From positions 248,001-312,000 of the forward strand of contig CBDFNO010000015.1 in NCBI GenBank assembly GCA_965250265.1: a stretch of DNA of 64,000 bases, written 5' to 3'. The translations under genes and the position numbers were made by a program. Below the pieces are notes generated by a model. The model saw nothing but the letters and a program-made list of their open reading frames with translations. It made no database searches and was not told the DNA's origin. Source of the DNA: PRS1 sp965250265 (GTDB lineage Bacteria > Bacteroidota > Bacteroidia > Flavobacteriales > Flavobacteriaceae). This document shows, piece after piece, positions 18,109 to 26,461 of the stretch. Positions within the stretch are counted from its first letter, which is position 1, and each line of letters begins with the position of its first letter.

Positions 18109-19076
18109 TGAGCTATTTAGAAACAACTCACGATGTATATAAAGAAGCAGCACTAACGCCTGATGTTGGATTATGCTGTACAACAAATCCTATTTGGGAA
18201 TTGCCAGGATTAAAAATTCCAAGAATCATGCAAGAAATGAACTACGGCTGTGGTAGCACAGTTCATGCTCGCGATTTAACCAATAACCCTAAAATGCTAT
18301 ATGTTGGTGTTGGTGGTGGCATGGAATTATTGCAATTTGCTTATTTTAATCGTAAAAAAGGTGGTGTTATCGGTGTAGATGTTGTAGACGAAATGCTTGA
18401 AGCTTCACGTAAAAACTTTTTTGAGGCCGAAGCACAAAATCCTTGGTTTAAAAGTGAATTTGTAGAGCTTAAAAAAGGAGATGCAATGAATCTTCCTGTC
18501 GAAGATAATAGCATTGATGTTGCCGCCCAAAACTGTCTTTTCAATATTTTTAAAACTGAAGATTTAAAAAAAGCCATTGCCGAAATGTATCGTGTATTAA
18601 AACCTCATGGGAGATTAGTCATGAGTGATCCAACTTGTGAGCAACCAATGAATGACAATTTACGTAACGATGATAGACTACGTGCTTTATGTTTAAGCGG
18701 AAGCTTACCAATTGCTGAATATGTTAAAATGCTAACTGATGCTGGATTTGGAACTATTGAAATTCGTGCTCGTAAGCCTTACAGAGTTTTGGATTCCAAA
18801 AATTATCCAACAGACGAATTAATCTATATTGAATCTATAGAAGTTGCAGCTATAAAAGATCCTATGCCAAGCGATGGTCCTTGCATTTTTACAGGAAAAG
18901 CTGCTATTTATTATGGCGTAGATGATTATTTTAATGATAAATCAGGACATATACTATTAAAGAATCAACCTTTAGCCATTTGTGATAAAACTGCTGGACA
19001 ATTAAAAGCATTGAATAGAGATGATATTTATTTTTCTGAATCTACATATCATTACGATGGTGGAGGATGTTGCTGA
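18108..19076 (+). CDS. arsM: Arsenosugar-type arsenite methyltransferase
   Basis: A 322-residue SAM methyltransferase. The SAM site is MLYVGVGGGMELLQFA with VIGVDVVDEML; AAQNCLFNIF and YRVLKPHGRLVMSDPTCEQPM follow. Cysteines expected to bind trivalent arsenic are visible at C23/C24 (GLCCTTN), C48 (NYGCGS) and in NCLFN, and the chain ends with a GGGCC motif (C321, C322). It would methylate arsenite to dimethylarsinite, the ArsS substrate. Terminated by a strong hairpin 20 bases downstream. Confidence 0.92.
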   Translation: MSYLETTHDVYKEAALTPDVGLCCTTNPIWELPGLKIPRIMQEMNYGCGSTVHARDLTNNPKMLYVGVGGGMELLQFAYFNRKKGGVIGVDVVDEMLEASRKNFFEAEAQNPWFKSEFVELKKGDAMNLPVEDNSIDVAAQNCLFNIFKTEDLKKAIAEMYRVLKPHGRLVMSDPTCEQPMNDNLRNDDRLRALCLSGSLPIAEYVKMLTDAGFGTIEIRARKPYRVLDSKNYPTDELIYIESIEVAAIKDPMPSDGPCIFTGKAAIYYGVDDYFNDKSGHILLKNQPLAICDKTAGQLKALNRDDIYFSESTYHYDGGGCC

Positions 19077-19096
19077 GTATAAATTCTAAAACAGTT

Positions 19097-19129
19097 AAAA
19101 GAACATTATTAATAATGTTCTTTTTTTTT
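19097..19129 (+). terminator. Rho-independent terminator after arsM
   Basis: A perfect inverted repeat, AAAAGAACATTATT paired with AATAATGTTCTTTT (19097-19124), followed by more T. It is placed 20 bases after the arsM stop and 70 bases before the PiT gene, so the PiT-DUF547-glycosyltransferase genes may have their own promoter. Confidence 0.8.
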
Positions 19130-19198
19130 ACAGTTAATTTTTTATTATAGTAAGCATTATAAAATTCATTCGTCAAACATTAGAACTACAATTGATTT

Positions 19199-20314
19199 AT
19201 GATTTTATTCCTTTTATTCGTTACTGCTTGTTTTTTAGCATACAGCAATGGTGCTAATGATAATTTTAAAGGTGTAGCTACACTTTTTGGAAGTGGTACA
19301 GCCAATTATAAGAAAGCAATCAATTGGGCTACAATAACTACTTTGTTAGGGTCTGTTGCTGCCATTTTTTTAGCGAATGAACTTGTTAAGAATTTTTCAG
19401 GAAAAGGCTTAGTACCCGATGAATTAATTACCATGCCAATCTTTGCAATCTCTATTGCTTTCGGTGCTGCATTAACGGTATTTTTAGCAACAAAAATAGG
19501 AATGCCCATTTCTACAACCCATAGTTTAGTTGGTGCTTTATTTGGTGCAGGAGTTATGGCTGTTGGTTCTCAATTCAACTTCGGAAAATTAGGAGGCACA
19601 TTTTTAATGCCTTTAATTGTAAGTCCATTAATGGCAGCTCTAGTAAGTTTTATTGCTTATCTCATTTTTAGACGCATTAGAAAACAATTAGATGTCACCA
19701 AAAAAACAAACCTCAACATTCGTGAAAGGCAAACTGCTAATATTGCTTCACTGCATATGGATGGTACAGCAGCATTGAAAACAAGAACAACAATAGAAGC
19801 TAAAATTCAAAATAAGATCGAAATCTATGAAGGGCAACTATTAGGCTTGAGTTCGCAAAAAGTTTTAGACACATTACACTATTTAAGTGCTGGAATAGTG
19901 AGTTTCGCACGTGGTTTAAATGATACTCCAAAAATTGTTGGTTTACTTATAATAATTAATGTCATTGATATAAAATGGAGTATGGTTATGATAGCAATAA
20001 TTATGGCTGTTGGTGGGCTAATAAACGCCAAAAAAGTAGGTGTAACCATTAGTAAGAAAATTACACCTATGAATTCTGGTCAAGGGTTTACAGCAAATCT
20101 TGTCACTGGATTATTAGTAACAACTGCAAGTATTCATGGTATGCCAGTATCTACAACTCATGTTTCTGTTGGTTCTATTTTTGGAATTGGAACAGTAACT
20201 AAAAAAGCAGATCGTAAAACAATTGGAAAGATATTGTTATCTTGGTTGCTTACACTACCAATTGCCGCGATTATTAGTGCATTATTATTTAAAATATTAC
20301 AGACTCTTGTTTAA
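19199..20314 (+). CDS. Inorganic phosphate transporter, PiT family
   Basis: A 371-residue membrane protein with about ten hydrophobic segments and the duplicated PiT signature: FLAYSNGANDNFKGVATLFGSG near the N terminus (GANDN) and SFARGLNDTPKIVGLL in the second half. MPISTTHSLVGALFGAG and MPVSTTHVSVGSIFGIG mark the inverted repeats. It moves phosphate (and unavoidably arsenate) with H+ or Na+. Its place in an arsenosugar cluster suggests either arsenate entry or phosphate supply under arsenate stress; both are inference. Confidence 0.92.
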   Translation: MILFLLFVTACFLAYSNGANDNFKGVATLFGSGTANYKKAINWATITTLLGSVAAIFLANELVKNFSGKGLVPDELITMPIFAISIAFGAALTVFLATKIGMPISTTHSLVGALFGAGVMAVGSQFNFGKLGGTFLMPLIVSPLMAALVSFIAYLIFRRIRKQLDVTKKTNLNIRERQTANIASLHMDGTAALKTRTTIEAKIQNKIEIYEGQLLGLSSQKVLDTLHYLSAGIVSFARGLNDTPKIVGLLIIINVIDIKWSMVMIAIIMAVGGLINAKKVGVTISKKITPMNSGQGFTANLVTGLLVTTASIHGMPVSTTHVSVGSIFGIGTVTKKADRKTIGKILLSWLLTLPIAAIISALLFKILQTLV

Positions 20315-20337
20315 TTGAAAATCAATCATAAAAAATT

Positions 20338-21129
20338 ATGTTTAATAACTTACTTTTATTTTTCGTTTTAATACTCACAAATTCTTGCAATGAAACAAAT
20401 AGTATTGTAACTAATTCTTTAGAAGAAATAAAGCAAAAAGAAATTGTTAAAGTAGAAAACAAAGAAGAAGATGAAATTTATATAGAAGACTTTAATCATG
20501 CTTCATGGACAAACTTACTTCAAAAACATGTTTCTCCTCAAGGAAATGTAAATTACAAAGGCTTTATTAAAGATAAGGAAAATCTTGAGGCATACTTAAG
20601 TTCACTTTCAAAAAATACCCCTCAAACCTCCTGGACAAAAGCAGGTAAATTAGCGTATTGGATTAATGCTTATAATGCGTTTACTGTAAAACTCATAATA
20701 GATAAGTATCCTGTTAAAAGTATAAAAGACATTAATAGTCCTTGGGATTATCGTTTTATTAAATTAGACGATAAAATATATACTCTAAATGATATAGAAC
20801 ATAAAATATTGCGTAAAATGGGAGAACCATGTATTCATTTTGCAATAGTGTGTGCTTCTGTATCTTGTCCTAAATTACAGAATACAGCTTTTGAATCTTC
20901 AAAAATTGAAGAACAATTAAGCAATGCTACAAAAGAATTTTTAGCAGATCCGGCAAGAAATAATTTATCGTCAAACAATATTAAAATCTCAAAGATTTTT
21001 AAATGGTTTTCTTCAGATTTTAAACAAAATGGTTCCTTAATTGATTTTTTAAATAAATATTCAGAAATTACAATTTCTCAAAACGCAAAAAAGCGTTATA
21101 AAGATTACGACTGGAATTTGAATGAATAA
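20338..21129 (+). CDS. DUF547 lipoprotein of the arsenosugar cluster
   Basis: A 263-residue protein with a lipoprotein signal (MFNNLLLFFVLILTNSC, lipidated C17), an acidic/lysine linker (about 20-50) and a DUF547 domain. Diagnostic segments are GKLAYWINAYNAFTVKLIIDKYPVKSI (about residues 102-128) and CIHFAIVCASVSCPKLQNTAF. DUF547 proteins resemble a cysteine-hydrolase fold; the conserved N, H and C residues appear to be kept, but the reaction is unknown. The stop overlaps the next glycosyltransferase start by eight bases, indicating a shared operon. Confidence 0.85.
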   Translation: MFNNLLLFFVLILTNSCNETNSIVTNSLEEIKQKEIVKVENKEEDEIYIEDFNHASWTNLLQKHVSPQGNVNYKGFIKDKENLEAYLSSLSKNTPQTSWTKAGKLAYWINAYNAFTVKLIIDKYPVKSIKDINSPWDYRFIKLDDKIYTLNDIEHKILRKMGEPCIHFAIVCASVSCPKLQNTAFESSKIEEQLSNATKEFLADPARNNLSSNNIKISKIFKWFSSDFKQNGSLIDFLNKYSEITISQNAKKRYKDYDWNLNE

Positions 21130-21814
21130 AATTTCGATAATTATTCCTATTTTAAATGAAGCGGAAAAAATTAGTGTTTTGCTTCAACACCTCATATTCA
21201 ATTCTTCTGAAAAAAATATTGCTGAAATTATTGTTGTAGATGGTGGAAGTTCTGATAATTCATCTGAAATAGTTTCAAAATTTTCCAACGTTAAACTTTT
21301 AAAGTCTTTAAAAGGAAGAGCAAAACAAATGAATATTGGGGCAAAAAATGCTTCAGGAGATATTCTCTATTTTTTACATGCAGATTCATTCCCTCCAAAA
21401 GAATTTGATTACAATATAATTCGTCAAGTTAAAAAAGGAAATATTGCAGGATGCTTCAGGATGAAATTTGATAGTTCTCAACCTATATTAAGAATATCGC
21501 AATGGTTTACGCGTTTTAATTATAAAATTTGTCGTGGAGGAGACCAATCTCTATTTATTACTAAAGATATTTTCAATGCATTAAATGGTTATAATGAATC
21601 CTTTACTGTTTACGAAGATTGTGAATTTATAAATCGTATATATGATAATTATAGTTTTACGATTATAGACAAACATGTCACTACATCTGCCAGACGATAT
21701 GCTCAAAACGGTGCTTGGAAATTACAATATCATTTTGCCGTGATACATTTAAAAAAATGGTTGGGAGCTTCGGCTGAAGATTTGCATCGCTACTACAAAC
21801 AACATATTGTTTAA
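21122..21814 (+). CDS. Arsenosugar-cluster family 2 glycosyltransferase (TIGR04283 type)
   Basis: A 230-residue GT2 enzyme: ISIIIPILNEAEKISVLLQHL, IAEIIVVDGGSSDNS (sugar-nucleotide DGGS), GRAKQMNIGAKNASGDILYFLHADS (DxD-like HAD) and a C-terminal RRYAQNGAWKLQ segment. This compact form is the TIGR04283 family found with ArsS. It probably attaches the arsenosugar or a lipid headgroup. Overlaps DUF547 by eight bases and ends tail-to-tail with the barrel gene at 21811 (four-base overlap). Confidence 0.88.
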   Translation: MNKISIIIPILNEAEKISVLLQHLIFNSSEKNIAEIIVVDGGSSDNSSEIVSKFSNVKLLKSLKGRAKQMNIGAKNASGDILYFLHADSFPPKEFDYNIIRQVKKGNIAGCFRMKFDSSQPILRISQWFTRFNYKICRGGDQSLFITKDIFNALNGYNESFTVYEDCEFINRIYDNYSFTIIDKHVTTSARRYAQNGAWKLQYHFAVIHLKKWLGASAEDLHRYYKQHIV

Positions 21815-23064
21815 AAATACTGTCCTATTCCAAATACGAATCCTTTGGTTCCTCCTTTAGTAACTCCAACACCATAATCTATTCTAAAAATAGCATTGTA
21901 AATTTTTTTATGAATAAAACGTAAACCAAGGCCAGGGTAGATCCTTATATTTTCAGATTTGCCAAAATCTCCTAAATCGCCACCAGGATTCCTCCAACTT
22001 CCTGCATCTATAAATATATTTCCTTGCAATACAAACCATCCTTTTTCATATACCGATCTTCTGTATTCTGTATTTAGTACAATTACTCCTGTACCTCTAT
22101 CTATTGTGTTACCAACACCACGTACATTAATATTATTATCTACAGAAAATGGTGCAAACGGTGTATCCATATTAGAAGAGAAGCCTATTCGCAATCTATT
22201 TGCCCAATTGCCTTGGTTACCTAGTCTCTTGAAATAATAGAAATCATTCCAACCAATAAAAAAATCTGGTAACATCTGGCTCGTTGATGATACATATTGA
22301 AAATTAAATATACTCCTAAATCCAGACACATATTGATAGTAATAGTCCAAATTATTATATTCATAAATTCCTTTATAGAGCAGTTTATGCACATTTAATT
22401 CCTGAGGTACGTCTGGGCTTGTTGCTCCAGACTTGTAGGTGTAATCCTCGACAAAATAATTAAAACCAAACTCTAGCTTGTGTTTAAAATTAATCTCGAA
22501 CAGTCCAAGCATTTCAAGCGATTCGTTATTGTATTTATAGTTTGCTGTTGCATTATCAAAAAAAACAGGTTCTTGAGTTGTCAAATTTTGAAAATTAATT
22601 GCTAAACCATATCGTCTGCTAAATAGATTTGGAGCCCTGAAATTAATGGCGTATGAGCTATATATATCTTTTTGATAAAAACCTCCAAAAGCAATATTTT
22701 GTCCTAGTAAATTAAATTCATACAAACCAATTCTGTAAGCAAATTCATCATCATTTGTTGTATAGACATTTACCGATGGAATGATGGTAAAATTCTCTTC
22801 AATATTATAGAAGACATTATATTGATTTTCATGCGAATAGAACACTTGATAGTAGGCATGAGCAACTGAAGGCAAGCGCTTTAAACGCTTTATATCTTCT
22901 TCTATCAGCAATGAATCTAAAACCAATCCAGATTTTATAGTTGATATTTTTTTAACAAATGATGTCTTTATCTTTTTATTGCCCTGTACTTTTAAATCGG
23001 CAACTAAATAGTCTTGAGAATGTGTATTAAATTGAATTAACAAAAAGAATAAAATGTATCTCAT
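21811..23064 (-). CDS. Omp85/BamA-like outer membrane barrel protein
   Basis: A 417-residue exported protein. A short signal (MRYILFFLLIQFNTHS) precedes one POTRA-like unit (VADLKVQGNKKIKTSFVKKISTIKSGLVLDSLLIEEDIKRL). About 320 residues of alternating beta strands follow, ending in FGIGQYF with the C-terminal Phe typical of outer membrane proteins. The NVRGVGNTIDRGTGVIVLNTEYRRSV stretch resembles the VRG-Y/F lid motif of Omp85 proteins. It overlaps the GH113-like gene by four bases. Role could be translocation of or association with that hydrolase or polysaccharide; unproven. Confidence 0.8.
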   Translation of the reverse strand: MRYILFFLLIQFNTHSQDYLVADLKVQGNKKIKTSFVKKISTIKSGLVLDSLLIEEDIKRLKRLPSVAHAYYQVFYSHENQYNVFYNIEENFTIIPSVNVYTTNDDEFAYRIGLYEFNLLGQNIAFGGFYQKDIYSSYAINFRAPNLFSRRYGLAINFQNLTTQEPVFFDNATANYKYNNESLEMLGLFEINFKHKLEFGFNYFVEDYTYKSGATSPDVPQELNVHKLLYKGIYEYNNLDYYYQYVSGFRSIFNFQYVSSTSQMLPDFFIGWNDFYYFKRLGNQGNWANRLRIGFSSNMDTPFAPFSVDNNINVRGVGNTIDRGTGVIVLNTEYRRSVYEKGWFVLQGNIFIDAGSWRNPGGDLGDFGKSENIRIYPGLGLRFIHKKIYNAIFRIDYGVGVTKGGTKGFVFGIGQYF

Positions 23065-24065
23065 TGTTGTGAATAATATCGTTTTATAGTTTCTTCAGCG
23101 GGTTTGTTTTGTGGTGTAAATCTTGTATTATTTACACCTCCAGAATTTTCGTAATTATAGTGCCATTTCCAGATAAATCCTCCTGCAAACCAATTTTCGT
23201 TCCAAAATGCTTCAAAAAGTGCTTGTGTAGCATTGGATTGTGCTTCAAGATTTACTGAAGTCATACTTCTATCACTCTTCCATGGCTCTTTTCCTGCATA
23301 GTCAACACTTCTATAACCAAATTCAGTAAATAGAATTGGTCGATTATATTTTTTAGCCAATCCTTTAATCACTTTTTTGTGCGGTCCCCAACCTTCCAAA
23401 CATTGTGTGACAGTAGGTGATTTTTCATCGCTTACAGGAAAATATGCATCTATTCCAATAAAATCTAAATCACTCCAAAAAGGTGTACGCTTAAACTCGT
23501 CCCAATTTGCTGCATAAGTGAGTTTCCCTTTGTAAATCTTCTTTATTTCAACAATTAGATTAGTCCAATACGTTGGTCTTTTTTCAATAAATTTTTCTAA
23601 TTCTGTTCCAATACATAAAATTTCTGATTTCGTTTCTTGAGCTAATTCTGCATATAGCAACATAAAACTTGAATAGGAATCTTCCAATAGTTTCCAATTG
23701 TTTTCATTTGTCATTTCAATATAACCTGTAAACTCACCTCTCCCAACCCAAATTTGAGGTTTAAGCATAACTTCTATTCCTTTTTTCTGAAGTTCTTCTA
23801 TATACTGCTTTGCTCCAACTTTAGTTTCACCAAACCATTGTCTTTGTGTATTAAAAACAATTTCTGGATGTTCTATATCTCTAATAAATCCAAAGGGCAT
23901 TATTGCTGCATAATTAGCATTTACATTAATAACTGGGTTTATATGCTTATCATTAATTGGCTCTCTAGATGCTACAAAACTCAGACCATTAATCTTATTG
24001 GTTTGTCCATAACACGATTGAAGCATTAGGAATAAAAGAATCATCAGGAGCTTATACATTTTCAT
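23061..24065 (-). CDS. GH113-like glycoside hydrolase lipoprotein
   Basis: A 334-residue lipoprotein (MKMYKLLMILLFLMLQSC, lipidated C18) with a TIM-barrel glycosidase domain resembling family GH113 (endo-beta-mannanase-like). The likely acid/base is E155 in CIGTELEKF and the likely nucleophile is E248 in ILFTEFGYRS; LKPQIWVGRGEF, YAANWDEF, DFIGIDAYFP and GGFIWKWHY are further barrel-strand ends. Located with an Omp85-type barrel gene (four-base overlap) and close to a cellulose/mannan-synthase-like gene cluster, so it may trim a self-made polysaccharide rather than a nutrient. Substrate not provable from sequence. Confidence 0.8.
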   Translation of the reverse strand: MKMYKLLMILLFLMLQSCYGQTNKINGLSFVASREPINDKHINPVINVNANYAAIMPFGFIRDIEHPEIVFNTQRQWFGETKVGAKQYIEELQKKGIEVMLKPQIWVGRGEFTGYIEMTNENNWKLLEDSYSSFMLLYAELAQETKSEILCIGTELEKFIEKRPTYWTNLIVEIKKIYKGKLTYAANWDEFKRTPFWSDLDFIGIDAYFPVSDEKSPTVTQCLEGWGPHKKVIKGLAKKYNRPILFTEFGYRSVDYAGKEPWKSDRSMTSVNLEAQSNATQALFEAFWNENWFAGGFIWKWHYNYENSGGVNNTRFTPQNKPAEETIKRYYSQQ

Positions 24066-24102
24066 AAATTCTGTATTTAAACTCCTAATTTACTACTAAT
24101 CA

Positions 24103-25008
24103 CTAAAACAATGCTCTTAAGCCTATGCTAAATGTTTGTCCGAGTCCTTGAAAACTGTGTCCTCTAACAAATTTATCGTAAGACACTTCAACATTTAAAA
24201 CATCCGTTAATTGGTACTTTCCACCAAAACCTAAAGAAGTATAATTTTGTGAAAAATCATTTCCTAAATCAATTAAAAAGGCTTGTTTAGCATCTACAAA
24301 AACAGTTGTTGTTGTAGATGGAAAATAACTTAAAAAGACTCCTAAAGGTAAAAACAAACTATTATTAGCAAAACGTTCTGTCACATTAGAATTTGTGTCA
24401 GCGTCTGAACTTTTTTCTCCAAAATTAAATCCTAAATCTGCTTCGTAAAAAATTTGCCAGTTCCCTCCTCCAAAGGTTTTATCATAAAAGAATTTGGTTT
24501 CCCAAAATACACTACGCTTGTCCAAATAAGGAGCATTGGCTTTGTCTTTAAAAACAGGCAAATACACCGAACTAGTAAACGAAAAATTAGGAGTGTCTTC
24601 AAAAGGCTGTACTCGAATTGAAGGTGCAATAGTTGTTAAACCGCTTCTTGCGTTAGCATTATCTTCAAATTTAAATACATCTAAAGCATTAACGCCACCA
24701 AAAGTATTAGAACGTATTTGAAAGATAAATCCAATATTCACACGAGAATTTTCACTAACTCCTGTATAAATTTCTGTTGTATTTGTAAAATATGTTTCTC
24801 TTGGTATCGTAAAAGAATTGCTTCCTGCATCAGTACTTTTTGTTTGCGTGTAAAGACTGTTAAAAAATTTGATATCCCATTGACCTTTCTTTAAAAGTTT
24901 TGAAGGCGTATACTCTTGGATATTACTTTTTTGATTTTCAGTGTCTTCTTGGGAGTATCCTGAAAGTGTTATAGATATAAATACAAACAATGTTATTGTT
25001 TTTTTCAT
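24103..25008 (-). CDS. Outer membrane beta-barrel protein, unknown function
   Basis: A 301-residue exported protein with a signal peptide (MKKTITLFVFISITLSGYS-QED) and a run of amphipathic beta strands: GQWDIKFFNSLYTQ, SRVNIGFIFQIRS, FSFTSSVYLPVF, LGFNFGEKSS and QTFSIGLRALF at the C terminus, ending in Phe. This resembles the small outer-membrane 'transporter-like' barrels common in Flavobacteriia, but no specific family is assured. The gene lies 37 bases upstream of the GH113-like gene on the same strand and may share transcription. Confidence 0.65.
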   Translation of the reverse strand: MKKTITLFVFISITLSGYSQEDTENQKSNIQEYTPSKLLKKGQWDIKFFNSLYTQTKSTDAGSNSFTIPRETYFTNTTEIYTGVSENSRVNIGFIFQIRSNTFGGVNALDVFKFEDNANARSGLTTIAPSIRVQPFEDTPNFSFTSSVYLPVFKDKANAPYLDKRSVFWETKFFYDKTFGGGNWQIFYEADLGFNFGEKSSDADTNSNVTERFANNSLFLPLGVFLSYFPSTTTTVFVDAKQAFLIDLGNDFSQNYTSLGFGGKYQLTDVLNVEVSYDKFVRGHSFQGLGQTFSIGLRALF

Positions 25009-25099
25009 TTTTATAAATTTATATTATGCAAAGTAATGGTGCTTCTGTTGAATATTGTGTTAGATAGCTTACAATTAATCAATTTTTTAATTATTTTCT

Positions 25100-25125
25100 T
25101 TGTTCCCATTAAGTTATTACCTTTA
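25100..25125 (+). promoter_or_regulatory. Possible Bacteroidetes-type promoter for the oxidoreductase gene
   Basis: TTG at 25100-25102 and TACCTTTA at 25118-25125 approximate the Bacteroidetes -33 (TTG) and -7 (TAnnTTTG) boxes with a 15-base gap, a little short. The sequence lies 35 bases before the ATG of the FAD oxidoreductase in a 152-base gap between divergent genes. Weak evidence. Confidence 0.3.
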
Positions 25126-25160
25126 GTCCCGACATATTATCGAATAACTATCAAATAAAT

Positions 25161-26459
25161 ATGGAGCACATAGTTATTATTGGCAATGGAATATCGGGTG
25201 TCACTACTGCAAGGCATATTAGAAAATTGTCTGATAAAAAAATTACAATAGTTTCTGCCGAAACTGATTATTTCTTTTCACGTACTGCATTAATGTATGT
25301 GTATATGGGGCATATGAAGTTTGAACATACTCAACCTTACGAAGATTGGTTTTGGGAGAAAAACAGAATCAATCTTAAAAAAGGCTATGTAAAGACCATA
25401 GAAACAACATCTAAAACTTTATTCTTTGAAGAAGGAGAAAGCCTTCGATATGACACATTAGTAATTGCCACAGGAAGCAAACCCAATAAATTTGGTTGGC
25501 CAGGACAGGATCTTGATGGTGTTATGGGAATGTATCACAAACAAGATTTAGATAATTTAGAGAAATATGCCCCAAATAATAAGGTTTGCAAACGTGCTGT
25601 AATTATTGGTGGCGGACTTATTGGAATTGAATTAGCCGAAATGCTAAATTCCCGTAATATTCCTGTTACTTTTTTAGTGAGAGAGAATAGTTTTTGGGAT
25701 ATGGTATTGCCTGAAGGTGAAAGCCAGATGATTAACAGACATATTAAAAACCATCATATCGATTTACGTTTAGGCGTAAACTTAAAAGAAATAATTGCAG
25801 ATGAAAACGGAAAAGCAAAAGGAGTCGTAATTGCCGAAACAGATGAAACAATAGAATGTGATGTTGTTGGATTAACTGCAGGAGTATCACCAAATATAGA
25901 TTTTGTAAAAGATTCTGATATTGAAACAGGAAGAGGCGTAAAAGTCAACCGTTATTTAGAAACTAATATTCCTGATGTATACGCCATTGGTGATTGTGCC
26001 GAACAGCATGAATCTATAGGACAGCGCAGACCTATTGAAGCAGTTTGGTACACAGGGCGTATGATGGGAGAAACCGTCGCACAAACCATTTGTGGTAATA
26101 GAATAGAATACAAACCCGGACATTGGTATAATTCGGCTAAATTTTTCGATATTGAATATCAAACTTATGGCTGGATGTTTTCAAAACCAAGAAATAACGA
26201 AGTGCATTTTCATTGGAAACATGAAGATGACACCAAATGTATTACAGTTTGCTTTGATAAAAATACAAATGAGTTTTTAGGTATCAATACTTTCGGAATT
26301 AGATTACGTCATGAAACTTTTGATACTTGGCTTACTGAAAAACGCGATATAAATTATGTAATGAATAATCTATCTGAAGCTAATTTTGACCCAGAATTCT
26401 ATAAGCAATATGAAACAGAGATTCTTTTTGCATTTAACAATCAATTACAAACAGCATAA
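25161..26459 (+). CDS. NAD(P)/FAD-dependent oxidoreductase
   Basis: A 432-residue two-dinucleotide-domain flavoprotein. FAD site: IVIIGNGISGVTTARHIRK at the N terminus and VYAIGDCAEQHE (~residue 275). NAD(P) site: AVIIGGGLIGIELAEML (~150). TLVIATGSKPNKFGWPG is the inter-domain ATG motif. It resembles nitrite-reductase/rubredoxin-reductase-type enzymes without an extra iron-sulfur domain. The next gene (two-base gap) encodes a membrane 4Fe-4S protein, suggesting a two-component electron transfer path from NAD(P)H to the membrane. Acceptor unknown. Confidence 0.85.
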   Translation: MEHIVIIGNGISGVTTARHIRKLSDKKITIVSAETDYFFSRTALMYVYMGHMKFEHTQPYEDWFWEKNRINLKKGYVKTIETTSKTLFFEEGESLRYDTLVIATGSKPNKFGWPGQDLDGVMGMYHKQDLDNLEKYAPNNKVCKRAVIIGGGLIGIELAEMLNSRNIPVTFLVRENSFWDMVLPEGESQMINRHIKNHHIDLRLGVNLKEIIADENGKAKGVVIAETDETIECDVVGLTAGVSPNIDFVKDSDIETGRGVKVNRYLETNIPDVYAIGDCAEQHESIGQRRPIEAVWYTGRMMGETVAQTICGNRIEYKPGHWYNSAKFFDIEYQTYGWMFSKPRNNEVHFHWKHEDDTKCITVCFDKNTNEFLGINTFGIRLRHETFDTWLTEKRDINYVMNNLSEANFDPEFYKQYETEILFAFNNQLQTA

Positions 26460-26461
26460 TT

